DNA of 64,000 nt from Galbibacter mesophilus. GTDB taxonomy: Bacteria; Bacteroidota; Bacteroidia; Flavobacteriales; Flavobacteriaceae. Shown one piece after another: positions 35,506-45,045 of this stretch (position 1 is the stretch's first letter; the number at the start of each line of letters is the position of its first letter). The stretch spans positions 620,001 to 684,000 of the forward strand of contig NZ_JAMQVC010000002.1 in NCBI RefSeq assembly GCF_023721415.1, written 5' to 3'. The position numbers were made by a program, and so were the translations under genes. The notes beneath the pieces are model-generated. The model was given only the letters and a program-made list of their open reading frames with translations. It had not been told where the DNA came from and made no database searches.

Positions 35506-35562
35506 ATGAAAATAGCAAACAAAAATATTATTATTATCAGCATTGTCATTAACTCGTCTTGA
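35506..35562 (+). CDS. second ilv leader peptide, Ile-rich
   Basis: An 18-codon ORF starting right after terminator 1: MKIANKN-IIIISIVI-NSS. Of the eight codons 8-15, six are Ile and one is Val. It ends 1 base before the strand TTGATGCA (35564-35571) of a second antiterminator. It lies only 6 bp after the T-run of the first terminator, so it is only transcribed when attenuator 1 is passed. Confidence 0.78.
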   Translation: MKIANKNIIIISIVINSS

Positions 35563-35563
35563 G

Positions 35564-35622
35564 TTGATGCATGCCCTTATTGTATAAAGGTCTGTATCAA
35601 CAAGTGATACAGACCTTTTTTT
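35564..35622 (+). terminator. second ilv attenuator: antiterminator and intrinsic terminator
   Basis: Terminator: a perfect 14-bp stem AAAGGTCTGTATCA (35586-35599) with TGATACAGACCTTT (35605-35618), loop ACAAG, then T to 35622. Antiterminator: TTGATGCA (35564-35571) can pair with TGTATCAA (35593-35600, one G-U), and inside it CCTT (35575-35578) with AAGG (35587-35590). It therefore consumes the whole left arm of the terminator. Confidence 0.8.
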
Positions 35623-35813
35623 ATGGTTCAAATTAAGAAATATAATCGTTTGAATGTCCTAAAAAATAAGCCTTAAAAGGCTGATTATCAGAAAAATGAA
35701 TATTAATTATGGGTGTTGGATTTAAAGTAAATAGGTAATTGAATTAAAAAAATAGAAATTCAATACCATAATTTTGATTTAAATTAATAATACTCGAAAA
35801 TTTAACATATAAA
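35623..35813 (+). other. 191-bp untranslated region before ilvD
   Basis: AT-rich stretch between attenuator 2 and the ilvD start. It contains a short hairpin AGCCTT/AAGGCT (35669-35682) without a T-run. No third branched-chain-rich leader ORF was found. Confidence 0.5.
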
Positions 35814-37496
35814 GTGAAATTAAATAAGTTTAGCCAGCAAGTTACCCAAGACCCATCGTTACCAGCAGCACAAGCCATGCTTCATGCGTTGGGCTTAACC
35901 GATGAAGATTTAAAAAAGCCTTTTGTAGGTATTGCCAGTACAGGTTACGAGGGAAATCCTTGTAACATGCATTTAAATAGTTTGGCGACCCATGTAAAAA
36001 AAGGGACTGAAAATGCTGATTTAGTTGGTTTGATTTTTAATACTATTGGTGTGAGCGATGGAATATCTAACGGTACACCAGGAATGCGTTTTTCCTTGCC
36101 ATCGAGGGATATTATTGCCGATTCTATGGAAACGGTAGTAGAAGCAATGAGTTATGATGGTTTAGTAACCGTGGTTGGTTGCGATAAGAATATGCCCGGA
36201 GCACTTATGGCGATGTTGCGTTTAAACCGCCCTTCGGTTTTGGTGTATGGAGGTACTATAGCTTCCGGTTGTCACAATGGGAAAAAACTGGATATTATTT
36301 CTGCCTTTGAAGCCTACGGACAAAAAGTTGCGGGAACGATAGATGAAGAAGAATATAAAGAAGTTGTTCATAAAGCTTGCCCTGGTGCCGGTGCTTGCGG
36401 AGGAATGTACACAGCAAATACTATGGCTTCTGCCATTGAAGCTCTTGGAATGTCATTACCGTTTAATTCATCGAATCCAGCGGTTAGTAATGAAAATATA
36501 AAAGAACAAGAAGCGCAAAGAGCAGGGGAGGCAGTGCGATTATTGCTGGAGAGAGATATTAAGCCTAGTGATATTGTAACCAAACAGTCTTTAGAAAACG
36601 CTATTCGATTAGTAACTGTATTAGGTGGTTCCACAAATGCGGTACTTCATTTCCTAGCCATCGCTAAGGCGGCGAAAGTTGATTTTACTTTAGATGATTT
36701 TAAAAGAATTAGTGATAGTACACCACTTTTGGCAAACCTAAAACCTAGCGGGAAGTATTCTATGGAAGATTTACACCACATCGGCGGTATTCCTGGAGTA
36801 TTAAAGTATATGTTGGAAAAAGGAATGTTGCACGGCGATTGCTTAACCGTTACTGGAAAGACTTTAGCCGAAAATTTAGTTGACGTACCAAGCTTAAAAG
36901 AAAATCAAGATATTATTCACCCGATTGAAAAACCTATAAAGGATAGTGGACATATTCGAATTTTATTCGGAAATCTTGCTACGGAAGGAGCTGTTGCTAA
37001 AATTACAGGAAAAGAAGGGCTTTCTTTTAGAGGGACAGCCAACGTATTCAATGATGAAAAATCGGTGAATGAAGGTATTAAAACTGGAAAAGTCAAAAAA
37101 GGTGATGTCGTCATTATCCGGTATGAAGGTCCAAAAGGAGCTCCGGGAATGCCAGAAATGTTAAAACCGACTTCCTCCATCATGGGAGCTGGTTTAGGAA
37201 AAGATGTAGCCTTAATTACTGACGGTCGTTTCTCAGGGGGTTCACACGGTTTCGTGGTTGGGCATGTTGCCCCTGAAGCGCAAGTGGGAGGAAATATTGC
37301 TTTGGTGGAAAATGGAGATATCATTGCTATAGATGCGGTTAACAATACCATCAATATTGAAATTTCAGATGAAGAGTTAGCTAAAAGAAGAGCAAATTGG
37401 AAAGCGCCTAAACTGAAAGCGGAAAGAGGAATATTATACAAATATGCCAAAACGGTTTCCTCCGCTGCTAAGGGCTGTGTAACCGACGAATTTTAA
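35814..37496 (+). CDS. ilvD: dihydroxy-acid dehydratase
   Basis: 560 residues. Dehydrates 2,3-dihydroxy acids to the 2-oxo acids in Ile and Val synthesis. The Fe-S cluster cysteines are visible in [15 protein letters not shown] and [10 protein letters not shown], the active-site SGGSHGF near the C-terminus. The start is GTG (35814); no in-frame ATG gives the conserved [23 protein letters not shown]-terminus. First gene of the ilv operon, controlled by the tandem attenuators upstream. Confidence 0.96.
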   Translation: MKLNKFSQQVTQDPSLPAAQAMLHALGLTDEDLKKPFVGIASTGYEGNPCNMHLNSLATHVKKGTENADLVGLIFNTIGVSDGISNGTPGMRFSLPSRDIIADSMETVVEAMSYDGLVTVVGCDKNMPGALMAMLRLNRPSVLVYGGTIASGCHNGKKLDIISAFEAYGQKVAGTIDEEEYKEVVHKACPGAGACGGMYTANTMASAIEALGMSLPFNSSNPAVSNENIKEQEAQRAGEAVRLLLERDIKPSDIVTKQSLENAIRLVTVLGGSTNAVLHFLAIAKAAKVDFTLDDFKRISDSTPLLANLKPSGKYSMEDLHHIGGIPGVLKYMLEKGMLHGDCLTVTGKTLAENLVDVPSLKENQDIIHPIEKPIKDSGHIRILFGNLATEGAVAKITGKEGLSFRGTANVFNDEKSVNEGIKTGKVKKGDVVIIRYEGPKGAPGMPEMLKPTSSIMGAGLGKDVALITDGRFSGGSHGFVVGHVAPEAQVGGNIALVENGDIIAIDAVNNTINIEISDEELAKRRANWKAPKLKAERGILYKYAKTVSSAAKGCVTDEF

Positions 37497-37553
37497 AACA
37501 CAATACCAATTTTATAATTATGGGTAATACCTGTAACTAATAGATTGTTACTT

Positions 37554-39287
37554 ATGGAAGTAAAAACATTAAAAAAAGAAGAAAGCAAAACCGGAACTTC
37601 AATAAGAGTTTCTGGTGCTGAAGCAGTAATCCACTGTTTGTTGGCGGAAGGCATAGATACGGTTTACGGGTACCCAGGTGGTGCAATTATGCCTATTTAT
37701 GATGAATTGTTCAAATTTAAAGATGAACTTCATCACGTGCTAACAAGACATGAGCAGGGAGCTGCACATGCAGCGCAAGGATATGCACGTGTTTCGGGAA
37801 AAGTGGGAGTAGCTATGGCTACATCCGGACCTGGTGCCACAAACTTGGTTACGGGAATTGCTGATGCGCAAATCGATTCGACTCCTTTAGTTTGTATTAC
37901 GGGGCAGGTAGCGCGTCATTTATTGGGTTCTGATGCTTTTCAGGAAACCGATATTGTTGGAATATCCACGCCTGTTACCAAATGGAACTATCAGATTACC
38001 CATGCTTCGGAAATTCCCGAAGTAATTGCTAAAGCCTTTTACATAGCACGTTCGGGAAGACCAGGGCCTGTTTTAATTGATATTACTAAGAACGCCCAGT
38101 TTGAAGAATTCGATTTTAAATATCAAAAGTGTACCGCTATACGCAGTTATACGGCAAAACCGACCATAAGTCAGCTTAAAATTGAGGAGGCCGCGGAAGC
38201 CATTAATAATGCCAAAAAACCAATGATTGTTTGGGGACAGGGAATTATTCTAGGAAAAGCAGAGGCGGAGTTAAAAGCTTTTGTTGAGAAGACAGGAATT
38301 CCAGCTGCATGGACCATTTTAGGCGCTTCTGCATTACCGAATACACATCCTTTAAATGTTGGGATGGTAGGAATGCATGGTAATTATGGACCAAACATTT
38401 TAACCAACGAGTGCGATGTTCTAATTGCCCTTGGAATGCGTTTTGATGACCGTGTTACCGGAGATTTATCTACTTACGCCAAACAAGCTAAAGTACTTCA
38501 TTTTGAAATCGACCCTGCTGAAATTAACAAAAACGTACATGCTGATGTTCCAGTTTTAGGGGATGTTAAAGAGTCTTTGGAAGCAATTCTACCGCTATTG
38601 AAGGAAAACAAGCACGAAGCTTGGCACAATGAGTTTAAAGAAAAGTATAAAATAGAGTTTGATAAAGTAATTAAAAATGACCTTCAGCCTGAAAAAGAGG
38701 GCTTAACCATGGGAGAGGTGATTGAGCAAATCAATATAGCGTCCAAACATGAGGCAGTTATTGTTTCCGATGTAGGTCAGCATCAAATGATTGCTTGTCG
38801 TTATGCTAAATTCAATACTTCCAAAAGTAATATTACTTCCGGAGGATTGGGAACCATGGGATTTGCACTTCCTGCCGCCATTGGTGCGAAGATGGGGGCT
38901 CCAAAAAGAGAAGTAGTAGCCGTAATTGGAGACGGTGGTTACCAAATGACTATTCAGGAACTAGGAACTATTTTTCAAACTGGAGTGCCCGTAAAAATTG
39001 TAGTACTTAATAATGAATTCCTTGGAATGGTAAGACAATGGCAACAATTGTTTTTTGATAAACGCTATGCTTCTACGGAAATGACAAATCCTGACTTTAT
39101 TAAAATTGCCGAAGGATATCACATCCAAGCAAAAAAGGTTACGAAAAGGGAAGATTTAGCTACTGCGGTGGAAGAGATGATGGCATCACCAGATGCTTAT
39201 TTCTTAGAGGTACAAGTTGAAAAAGAAGACAATGTATTTCCGATGATTCCTACCGGAGCTTCAGTATCCGATGTTAGGTTGAGTTAA
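37554..39287 (+). CDS. ilvB: acetolactate synthase, large (catalytic) subunit
   Basis: 577 residues from ATG 37554 (an upstream TTG at 37545 is less likely). ThDP- and FAD-dependent condensation of pyruvate with pyruvate or 2-oxobutyrate, first common step of Val/Leu and Ile synthesis. Seen: HEQGAAHAAQGYAR with the catalytic Glu, ATSGPGATNLVTGIADA, and the ThDP/Mg motif GDGGYQMT...LNNEFLGMVRQWQ. It lies 57 bp after ilvD. The small subunit follows after a 175-bp gap carrying its own promoter. Confidence 0.96.
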   Translation: MEVKTLKKEESKTGTSIRVSGAEAVIHCLLAEGIDTVYGYPGGAIMPIYDELFKFKDELHHVLTRHEQGAAHAAQGYARVSGKVGVAMATSGPGATNLVTGIADAQIDSTPLVCITGQVARHLLGSDAFQETDIVGISTPVTKWNYQITHASEIPEVIAKAFYIARSGRPGPVLIDITKNAQFEEFDFKYQKCTAIRSYTAKPTISQLKIEEAAEAINNAKKPMIVWGQGIILGKAEAELKAFVEKTGIPAAWTILGASALPNTHPLNVGMVGMHGNYGPNILTNECDVLIALGMRFDDRVTGDLSTYAKQAKVLHFEIDPAEINKNVHADVPVLGDVKESLEAILPLLKENKHEAWHNEFKEKYKIEFDKVIKNDLQPEKEGLTMGEVIEQINIASKHEAVIVSDVGQHQMIACRYAKFNTSKSNITSGGLGTMGFALPAAIGAKMGAPKREVVAVIGDGGYQMTIQELGTIFQTGVPVKIVVLNNEFLGMVRQWQQLFFDKRYASTEMTNPDFIKIAEGYHIQAKKVTKREDLATAVEEMMASPDAYFLEVQVEKEDNVFPMIPTGASVSDVRLS

Positions 39288-39462
39288 AATAAGTTTATAA
39301 TGTTAAAAAGTAGCTAGTTAGTAGATTGATAGGTGCGGTTTGTTAAACTTTTAGTTAAAATAAATTTGATTATAAAAAGTAATGAAAAATCATACAAAGT
39401 TTGAGAATCAGAAACATTTATCAATTCTAAGTGCTTGGTACTAACTACTTAATATTAAAAAA
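39288..39462 (+). promoter_or_regulatory. internal promoter upstream of ilvN (TTTG-N18-TAAATTTG)
   Basis: TTTG at 39339-39342, 18 bases, TAAATTTG at 39361-39368, a full match to the Bacteroidota promoter consensus, about 95 bp before the ilvN start. It would allow ilvNCA transcription independent of the attenuators. The rest of the gap is AT-rich with a decayed inverted repeat (AGTTAGTA near 39316 and TACTAACT near 39438). Confidence 0.65.
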
Positions 39463-39993
39463 ATGGAAGAAAATAAAACATATACCATTTCAGTTTATTC
39501 TGAAAATAACGTAGGATTACTCAACAGAATCTCTGGAATATTCTTAAAGAGACACATTAATATAGAGAGTTTAAATGTTTCTAAATCAGAGATTGACCAT
39601 GTTTCAAAGTTCACCATAGTAGTTCATACTACGGAGGATTGGGCGCGCAAAATTGTTGGTCAGATTGAAAAGCAAATTGAGGTTATTAAGGCGTATTATC
39701 ATACCAATGAGGAAACCATTTTTCAGGAATCTGCCTTATTTAAAATAGCGTCAAATTTACTTTTTGATGAAAGACAGATTCAGAATATAATAAAAGATAA
39801 CCATTCCGAAATCGTTACCGTTTCCCCAGAATTTTTTGTGATTTCAAAATCGGGAAGAAGGGAAGAGATTGAAGAAATGTACGAGCAACTAAAACCTTAT
39901 GGCATCATGCAATTTGTTCGTTCGGGAAGAATATCGGTTTCTAAGTCGGAAATGCAGATTTCAAATATTTTAAAAGAATTTCAATATCAATAA
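39463..39993 (+). CDS. ilvN: acetolactate synthase, small (regulatory) subunit
   Basis: 176 residues. An N-terminal ACT domain (TISVYSENNVGLLNRISGIFLKR) that binds the feedback inhibitor valine, and a C-terminal regulatory domain that activates the catalytic subunit. Length and order are normal for the family. Probable partner: the ilvB product just upstream. Confidence 0.93.
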   Translation: MEENKTYTISVYSENNVGLLNRISGIFLKRHINIESLNVSKSEIDHVSKFTIVVHTTEDWARKIVGQIEKQIEVIKAYYHTNEETIFQESALFKIASNLLFDERQIQNIIKDNHSEIVTVSPEFFVISKSGRREEIEEMYEQLKPYGIMQFVRSGRISVSKSEMQISNILKEFQYQ

Positions 39994-40027
39994 TTTGAAT
40001 ATCCGTAATGCAAAATACGAAGATTAA

Positions 40028-40107
40028 AATGTCAGGTCGAGCGCAGTCGAGACCTTATTTAAAGCTATTTAGCCAAATGACCTCTCGACTGCGCTCGAGG
40101 TGACATT
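40028..40107. repeat. REP-like palindromic element between ilvN and ilvC
   Basis: Left arm AATGTCAGGTCGAGCGCAGT... (40028-40057) and right arm ...ACTGCGCTCGAGGTGACATT (40079-40107) are inverted copies. Each arm holds the 16-mer TCGAGCGCAGTCGAGA or its complement, itself partly self-complementary (TCGA...TCGA). The two mismatch positions are GG/CC changes. I recall TCGAGCGCAGTCGAG-type repeats as dispersed in several flavobacterial genomes. On RNA it would form a strong hairpin between the two cistrons. Confidence 0.75.
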
Positions 40108-40181
40108 GAGTTATGATAATTACGGATAATCATTCAATAATCAGAAAAAAAGAAAAACAACTAAAATTAATAGAAAACAAA

Positions 40182-41651
40182 ATGGCAAATTATTTTAATA
40201 CACTTTCGCTTAGACAGCAATTAGAACAATTGGGAGTATGTGAATTTATGGATATTTCTGAATTCAGTGACGGTGTAGAAAAACTTAAAGGAAAAAAGGT
40301 AGTGATTGTAGGATGCGGTGCACAAGGTCTAAATCAAGGACTTAACATGAGAGATTCTGGTTTAGATGTTTCGTATGCATTGCGTGAAGGTGCCATTAAA
40401 GAAAAAAGACAGTCCTACTTAAATGCTACTGAAAATGGATTTAAAGTGGGTTCTTACGAAGAACTAATCCCTTCAGCAGATTTGGTTTGTAACTTAACCC
40501 CAGACAAGCAGCACACCAATGTTGTGAGTACCATTATGCCTTTAATGAAAAAAGGGTCAACACTTTCTTATTCCCATGGTTTTAACATTGTTGAAGAGGG
40601 AATGAAAGTTCGTGAAGATATTACCGTTATCATGGTTGCGCCAAAATGTCCGGGTTCAGAGGTTCGTGAGGAGTACAAACGTGGTTTTGGGGTACCTACC
40701 TTAATTGCGGTTCACCCAGAAAACGACCCAGAAGGAAAAGGATTGGAGCAAGCAAAAGCTTACGCTGTAGCTACAGGAGGACATAAAGCAGGAGTATTGC
40801 GTTCTTCATTTGTTGCCGAAGTAAAATCGGATTTAATGGGAGAACAAACCATTCTTTGTGGGTTGCTTCAAACGGGGTCTATCCTTTGTTTTGATAAAAT
40901 GGTTGAAAAGGGAATTGATGCTGGCTACGCTTCAAAATTAATTCAGTACGGATGGGAAACTATTACGGAAGCTTTAAAGTACGGTGGTATTACCAATATG
41001 ATGGACCGTCTTTCAAATCCTGCTAAAATTGAAGCATTTAAGCTTTCCGAAGAATTAAAAGAAATTATGCGTCCGCTTTTCCAAAAACACATGGACGACA
41101 TTATGAGCGGTCATTTTTCTAAAACTATGATGGAAGACTGGGCAAACGACGATAAAAACCTTCATACCTGGCGTGCAGCTACAGGAGAGACTGCTTTTGA
41201 AAAAACGCCGGCTGGAGATGTAGCTATTTCTGAACAAGAGTATTTCGACAATGCGGTGTTAATGGTGGCTTTTGTGAAATCGGGTGTGGAATTAGCCTTC
41301 GAAACCATGACGGAAGCCGGAATTATTGAAGAATCTGCTTATTACGAATCGCTACACGAAACACCGCTTATTGCGAACACGATAGCGAGAAAGAAATTGT
41401 TTGAAATGAATCGTGTTATTTCCGACACAGCGGAATATGGTTGTTACTTGTTTGACCACGCTTGTAAACCGTTGTTAACAGATTTCATGAAGAAAGTTGA
41501 TACAAACATTATAGGGAAACCTTTTGCAACCTCAAATGGGGTAGACAACAAAGAGTTGATTGAAGTTAATGATCAAATCCGTAATCACCCAGTGGAAGAA
41601 ATAGGAGCATGGTTGCGTACTTCCATGACTGCTATGAAAAAAATAGTATAA
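40182..41651 (+). CDS. ilvC: ketol-acid reductoisomerase, class II
   Basis: 489 residues from ATG 40182; the frame is open to 40113, but the family begins at [14 protein letters not shown]. It isomerises and reduces acetolactate/acetohydroxybutyrate using NADPH. Rossmann motif [14 protein letters not shown], then the [18 protein letters not shown] segment. The long form, with a duplicated C-terminal domain (as in E. coli IlvC), marks class II. Fourth gene of the ilv operon, after the palindromic element. Confidence 0.95.
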   Translation: MANYFNTLSLRQQLEQLGVCEFMDISEFSDGVEKLKGKKVVIVGCGAQGLNQGLNMRDSGLDVSYALREGAIKEKRQSYLNATENGFKVGSYEELIPSADLVCNLTPDKQHTNVVSTIMPLMKKGSTLSYSHGFNIVEEGMKVREDITVIMVAPKCPGSEVREEYKRGFGVPTLIAVHPENDPEGKGLEQAKAYAVATGGHKAGVLRSSFVAEVKSDLMGEQTILCGLLQTGSILCFDKMVEKGIDAGYASKLIQYGWETITEALKYGGITNMMDRLSNPAKIEAFKLSEELKEIMRPLFQKHMDDIMSGHFSKTMMEDWANDDKNLHTWRAATGETAFEKTPAGDVAISEQEYFDNAVLMVAFVKSGVELAFETMTEAGIIEESAYYESLHETPLIANTIARKKLFEMNRVISDTAEYGCYLFDHACKPLLTDFMKKVDTNIIGKPFATSNGVDNKELIEVNDQIRNHPVEEIGAWLRTSMTAMKKIV

Positions 41652-41749
41652 ATTTTTAGAAAAGTAACTGCTTAGCATAGTTTGCCGATCTGTCAGACTA
41701 TCCCGAAGTTTCGGGGGTAAAGCCGTTGCCTTCTAAAACAAATAGTTTT

Positions 41750-43012
41750 ATGCAAACAGAAACAGTTTACATACCAACATTAGAAAATGTAAGAAAAGCT
41801 GCTGCTACCCTCAATGGGGTAGCAGCAGTTACACCTTTAACCCATAGCTTAAGGTATTCCAAAAACTTGGAAGCCAACATTCTTCTTAAACGGGAAGATT
41901 TGCAAGTGGTTCGTTCTTATAAAATTCGTGGCGCCTACAATAAAATGAGTTCTTTAACGAGCGCAGAACGTAAAAAGGGAATTGTTTGTGCTTCGGCAGG
42001 GAATCATTCGCAAGGAGTAGCGTATTCGTGTAAAGAGCTTCAAATAAAAGGAACTATTTATATGCCTTCGCCAACACCTAAACAAAAGATTGAGCAGGTA
42101 AAAATGTTTGGTGAAGATTATATTGATATTGTTTTGGTGGGCGATACTTTCGATGATGCCAACAAAGCCGCATTGGCGGAATGCAATCGTTTGGGAAAAA
42201 CCTTTGTACACCCTTTTGATGATGAGAAAGTTATTGAGGGACAAGCTACCGTTGGATTGGAAATTCTTGAACAAACCAAAAAAACAATCGATTATGTGTT
42301 TGTGGCTGTTGGAGGTGGAGGCTTGGCGTCTGGACTTTCCAGCGTATTTAATGTACTTTCTCCACAAACTAAAATAATTGGGATTGAGCCTCAAGGTGCT
42401 CCATCCATGAAAACTTCCTTAGACAATAAAAAAAATACTGAATTAAAGGAGATTGACAAGTTTGTTGATGGTGCAGCCGTGCAACGTGTTGGTGATAAAA
42501 CTTTTGCTATTTGCAGTCAGCTATTGGATGAAATGATTACCATTCCGGAAGGTAAAGTTTGTCAGGAAATATTGGATTTATACAACAAAGACGCTATTGT
42601 AGTGGAACCTGCTGGAGCACTTACTTTGGCTGCTTTGGATTTTTACAAGGATAAACTGAAAGGTAAAAACGTAGTTTGTGTAGTGAGTGGTAGTAATAAC
42701 GATATTACCAGAACCGCGGAAATAAAGGAACGAGCATTGTTGTATGCCAATTTAAAGCATTACTTTATCATTCGTTTTCCACAGCGTGCAGGAGCGCTTA
42801 AGGAATTTGTTGCTGAAATCTTAGGGCCTTCGGATGACATTACCCATTTTCAGTATACCAAGAAAAATGCAAAAGAAAATGCTCCAGCCGTGGTTGGAAT
42901 TGAGTTAAAGGACGAAACGGATCTAGAACCGCTAATTGACCGCATGAAATCCCGAAATTTCTTCGGGGAATATCTCAACAATAAACCCGATCTTTTTCAG
43001 TACTTAGTGTAA
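41750..43012 (+). CDS. ilvA: threonine ammonia-lyase (biosynthetic)
   Basis: 420 residues from ATG 41750 (an upstream TTG at 41726 is less likely). PLP-dependent deamination of Thr to 2-oxobutyrate, the entry to isoleucine. PLP lysine in VVRSYKIRGAYNKM, phosphate-binding GGGGLASG, SGSNNDITR. The C-terminal ~85 residues (YFIIRFPQRAGALKEFV) form an ACT-like regulatory domain. Last gene of the ilv operon. The Thr codons in leader peptide 1 fit this gene's inclusion. Confidence 0.95.
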   Translation: MQTETVYIPTLENVRKAAATLNGVAAVTPLTHSLRYSKNLEANILLKREDLQVVRSYKIRGAYNKMSSLTSAERKKGIVCASAGNHSQGVAYSCKELQIKGTIYMPSPTPKQKIEQVKMFGEDYIDIVLVGDTFDDANKAALAECNRLGKTFVHPFDDEKVIEGQATVGLEILEQTKKTIDYVFVAVGGGGLASGLSSVFNVLSPQTKIIGIEPQGAPSMKTSLDNKKNTELKEIDKFVDGAAVQRVGDKTFAICSQLLDEMITIPEGKVCQEILDLYNKDAIVVEPAGALTLAALDFYKDKLKGKNVVCVVSGSNNDITRTAEIKERALLYANLKHYFIIRFPQRAGALKEFVAEILGPSDDITHFQYTKKNAKENAPAVVGIELKDETDLEPLIDRMKSRNFFGEYLNNKPDLFQYLV

Positions 43013-43122
43013 GTTATGATATAATTATCAATAACGATTAGAGTTGAATTTATCTTGGCTAATTACGATATTTATATAAATTATTAGAATCTTAAGCATC
43101 TTTGCTTTTCAAAAAATGAATT

Positions 43123-44724
43123 ATGGAGACCAATACCAAAACGTTTAAAGAAATACCGGAAAAATTTCAGATTAAAGAACTCGTACATCAAGATAAATTT
43201 TTAGTAGGTGGACAATTGAAACAATGGGAAGGTAAAACTACCGAAGTATTTTCTACCATTTCTTCTACGGAAGATTACAAGCCTACTTTATTGGGAACCA
43301 TTCCTTACATGGGAGAACCAGAAGCGAATGAAGCTTTGGAAGCAGCAGCAAAAGCTTTTGATAAAGGAAAAGGATTGTGGCCAACCATGAAGGTTGCCGA
43401 TAGAGTGGCGTGTATGGAGAAGTTTGTAAAGCAAATGGAAACCAAACGGGATGAAGTGGTGAAGCTTATTATGTGGGAGATTGGTAAAAACTTACCGGAT
43501 TCGGAAAAGGAATTCGATAGAACGGTGGAATATATCTACGACACCATTGAAGACTACAAGCAACTGGATCGAGATTCTGCCAATTTTCAAAAACGTGACG
43601 GGATTTACGCACATATACGTCGTGGTCCTTTGGGGATAGTTTTGTGTTTAGGACCTTATAATTATCCTTTGAATGAAACTTTTGCATTATTAATCCCCGC
43701 TTTGATAATGGGGAATACCGCCATTTTTAAACCTGCCAAACACGGTGTTTTATTAATTACTCCTTTGTTGGAGGCGTTTAGAAACAGTTTTCCTAAAGGT
43801 GTCGTAAATATTGTTTATGGTCGCGGTAGGGAAGTGGCTGCGCCCATAATGAAGTCTGGACGCGTGGATGTTTTAGCATTGATTGGGAACAGTAAATCTG
43901 CTGTAGCTTTGCAAGATCAGCATCCTTATAAAAATAGATTACGTTTGGTACTCGGACTAGAAGCTAAGAATCCGGCGATTGTTTTGCCCGATGCCGATCT
44001 CGATTTGGCTATTAACGAATGTATTGCTGGAACGCTATCTTTTAACGGGCAACGTTGTACAGCCTTAAAATTGGTATATGTGCATGAAGACATTCGTGAA
44101 GAATTTAATAAACGATTTGCTAAGCGTGTTGATGAGTTAAAGTTTGGCAATCCTTGGGAAGAAGGAGCGAAACTAACGCCACTTCCAGAGCCGGATAAAC
44201 CGCAATATATTCAAGAGCTTATAGCCGATGCGAAATCGCATGGAGCTGCCATACTGAACAAAAAAGGCGGACAAATAAGCGAAAATTATATTTATCCAGC
44301 AGTTTTATATCCAGTAAATAAGGACATGCGAGTGTATCACGAAGAGCAATTTGGCCCAGTTATTCCAATAGTTCCTTTTAATGATATCGAGGAGCCTTTA
44401 AATGATATTGCCAATTCCAATTACGGACAACAAGTGAGTTTGTTCGGGGCGGATATCCGCACCTTGGCACCGCTTATTGATACGTTGGTTAACTTAGTTT
44501 GTAGAGTGAACCTTAATAGTTCTTGTCAACGTGGTCCAGATGTTTATCCTTTTACGGGTAGAAAAGATTCGGCAGTGGGTACTTTGAGCGTGCATGATGC
44601 GTTGCGTTCATTCTCCATTCGTACGTTTGTAGCTTCAAAAGACAATGAATACAACAATCGTATTCTAAACGATCTTTTGGGCAGCAAAGCTTCGAATTTT
44701 GTAAGTACTGATTATATTTTGTAA
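43123..44724 (+). CDS. gapN: NADP-dependent glyceraldehyde-3-phosphate dehydrogenase (non-phosphorylating)
   Basis: 533 residues, aldehyde-dehydrogenase superfamily. It converts glyceraldehyde-3-phosphate directly to 3-phosphoglycerate, giving NADPH instead of ATP. Features: [21 protein letters not shown], catalytic Glu in [11 protein letters not shown], nucleophilic Cys in [10 protein letters not shown], and [32 protein letters not shown], typical of GapN. Separated from ilvA by 110 bp; a promoter with near-consensus CATCTTTG lies at about 43098. Followed by a strong terminator. Confidence 0.88.
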   Translation: METNTKTFKEIPEKFQIKELVHQDKFLVGGQLKQWEGKTTEVFSTISSTEDYKPTLLGTIPYMGEPEANEALEAAAKAFDKGKGLWPTMKVADRVACMEKFVKQMETKRDEVVKLIMWEIGKNLPDSEKEFDRTVEYIYDTIEDYKQLDRDSANFQKRDGIYAHIRRGPLGIVLCLGPYNYPLNETFALLIPALIMGNTAIFKPAKHGVLLITPLLEAFRNSFPKGVVNIVYGRGREVAAPIMKSGRVDVLALIGNSKSAVALQDQHPYKNRLRLVLGLEAKNPAIVLPDADLDLAINECIAGTLSFNGQRCTALKLVYVHEDIREEFNKRFAKRVDELKFGNPWEEGAKLTPLPEPDKPQYIQELIADAKSHGAAILNKKGGQISENYIYPAVLYPVNKDMRVYHEEQFGPVIPIVPFNDIEEPLNDIANSNYGQQVSLFGADIRTLAPLIDTLVNLVCRVNLNSSCQRGPDVYPFTGRKDSAVGTLSVHDALRSFSIRTFVASKDNEYNNRILNDLLGSKASNFVSTDYIL

Positions 44725-44740
44725 TAATTTTTATAAAAAC

Positions 44741-44776
44741 AAAACCCCAAAAGATAATGCTTTTGGGGTTTTTTAG
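44741..44776 (+). terminator. intrinsic terminator of gapN
   Basis: Perfect 12-bp stem AAAACCCCAAAA/TTTTGGGGTTTT (44741-44752 with 44761-44772) and a T-run. The A-rich left side would also allow it to act for the convergent DUF2007 gene. Confidence 0.9.
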
Positions 44777-44793
44777 TTTTATGATACTTGTTT

Positions 44794-45036
44794 TTAATCT
44801 AAATCATTAAGGCCCTTTTCAGCTTCGGATAAAATAGCCAAAGCGGCTGTATGCTCATCTTGATGCACAAACATTTGAACCTGATTAATAACTGAAGGCC
44901 CAAAACCTGCTAAACGCGCAGATTCCGTTTCATTTTTTATAACCGGACTAATTCCAGCCTCTTCCAATTTACTTTTTATATAGGTAGCTTGTATATCGCT
45001 TCCCGTAAAAATGCGTATATAATCTTTATTTTCCAT
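44794..45036 (-). CDS. DUF2007 domain protein
   Basis: 80 residues. YIRIFTGSDIQATYIKSKLEEAGISPVIKNE matches the small DUF2007 (putative signal-transducing) domain, followed by VQMFVHQDEHTAALAIL. No membrane segment. The preceding gene's stop is 9 bp upstream, so the two are likely co-transcribed. Function unknown. Confidence 0.85.
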   Translation of the reverse strand: MENKDYIRIFTGSDIQATYIKSKLEEAGISPVIKNETESARLAGFGPSVINQVQMFVHQDEHTAALAILSEAEKGLNDLD

Positions 45037-45045
45037 AACCTAAAG

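Noticed and set aside
35630-35760. A third ilv leader peptide
   Set aside because: Short ORFs here (starting at about 35623 and 35709) lack an Ile/Val run, and the hairpin at 35669-35682 has no T-run.
40113-40181. N-terminal extension of IlvC
   Set aside because: The extra 23 residues come from the inter-cistronic region near the palindrome. The family start is the ATG at 40182.
41702-41715. Palindrome CCCGAAGTTTCGGG before ilvA
   Set aside because: Only 14 bp, no T-run. It could be a common dispersed motif and does not prove regulation of ilvA.
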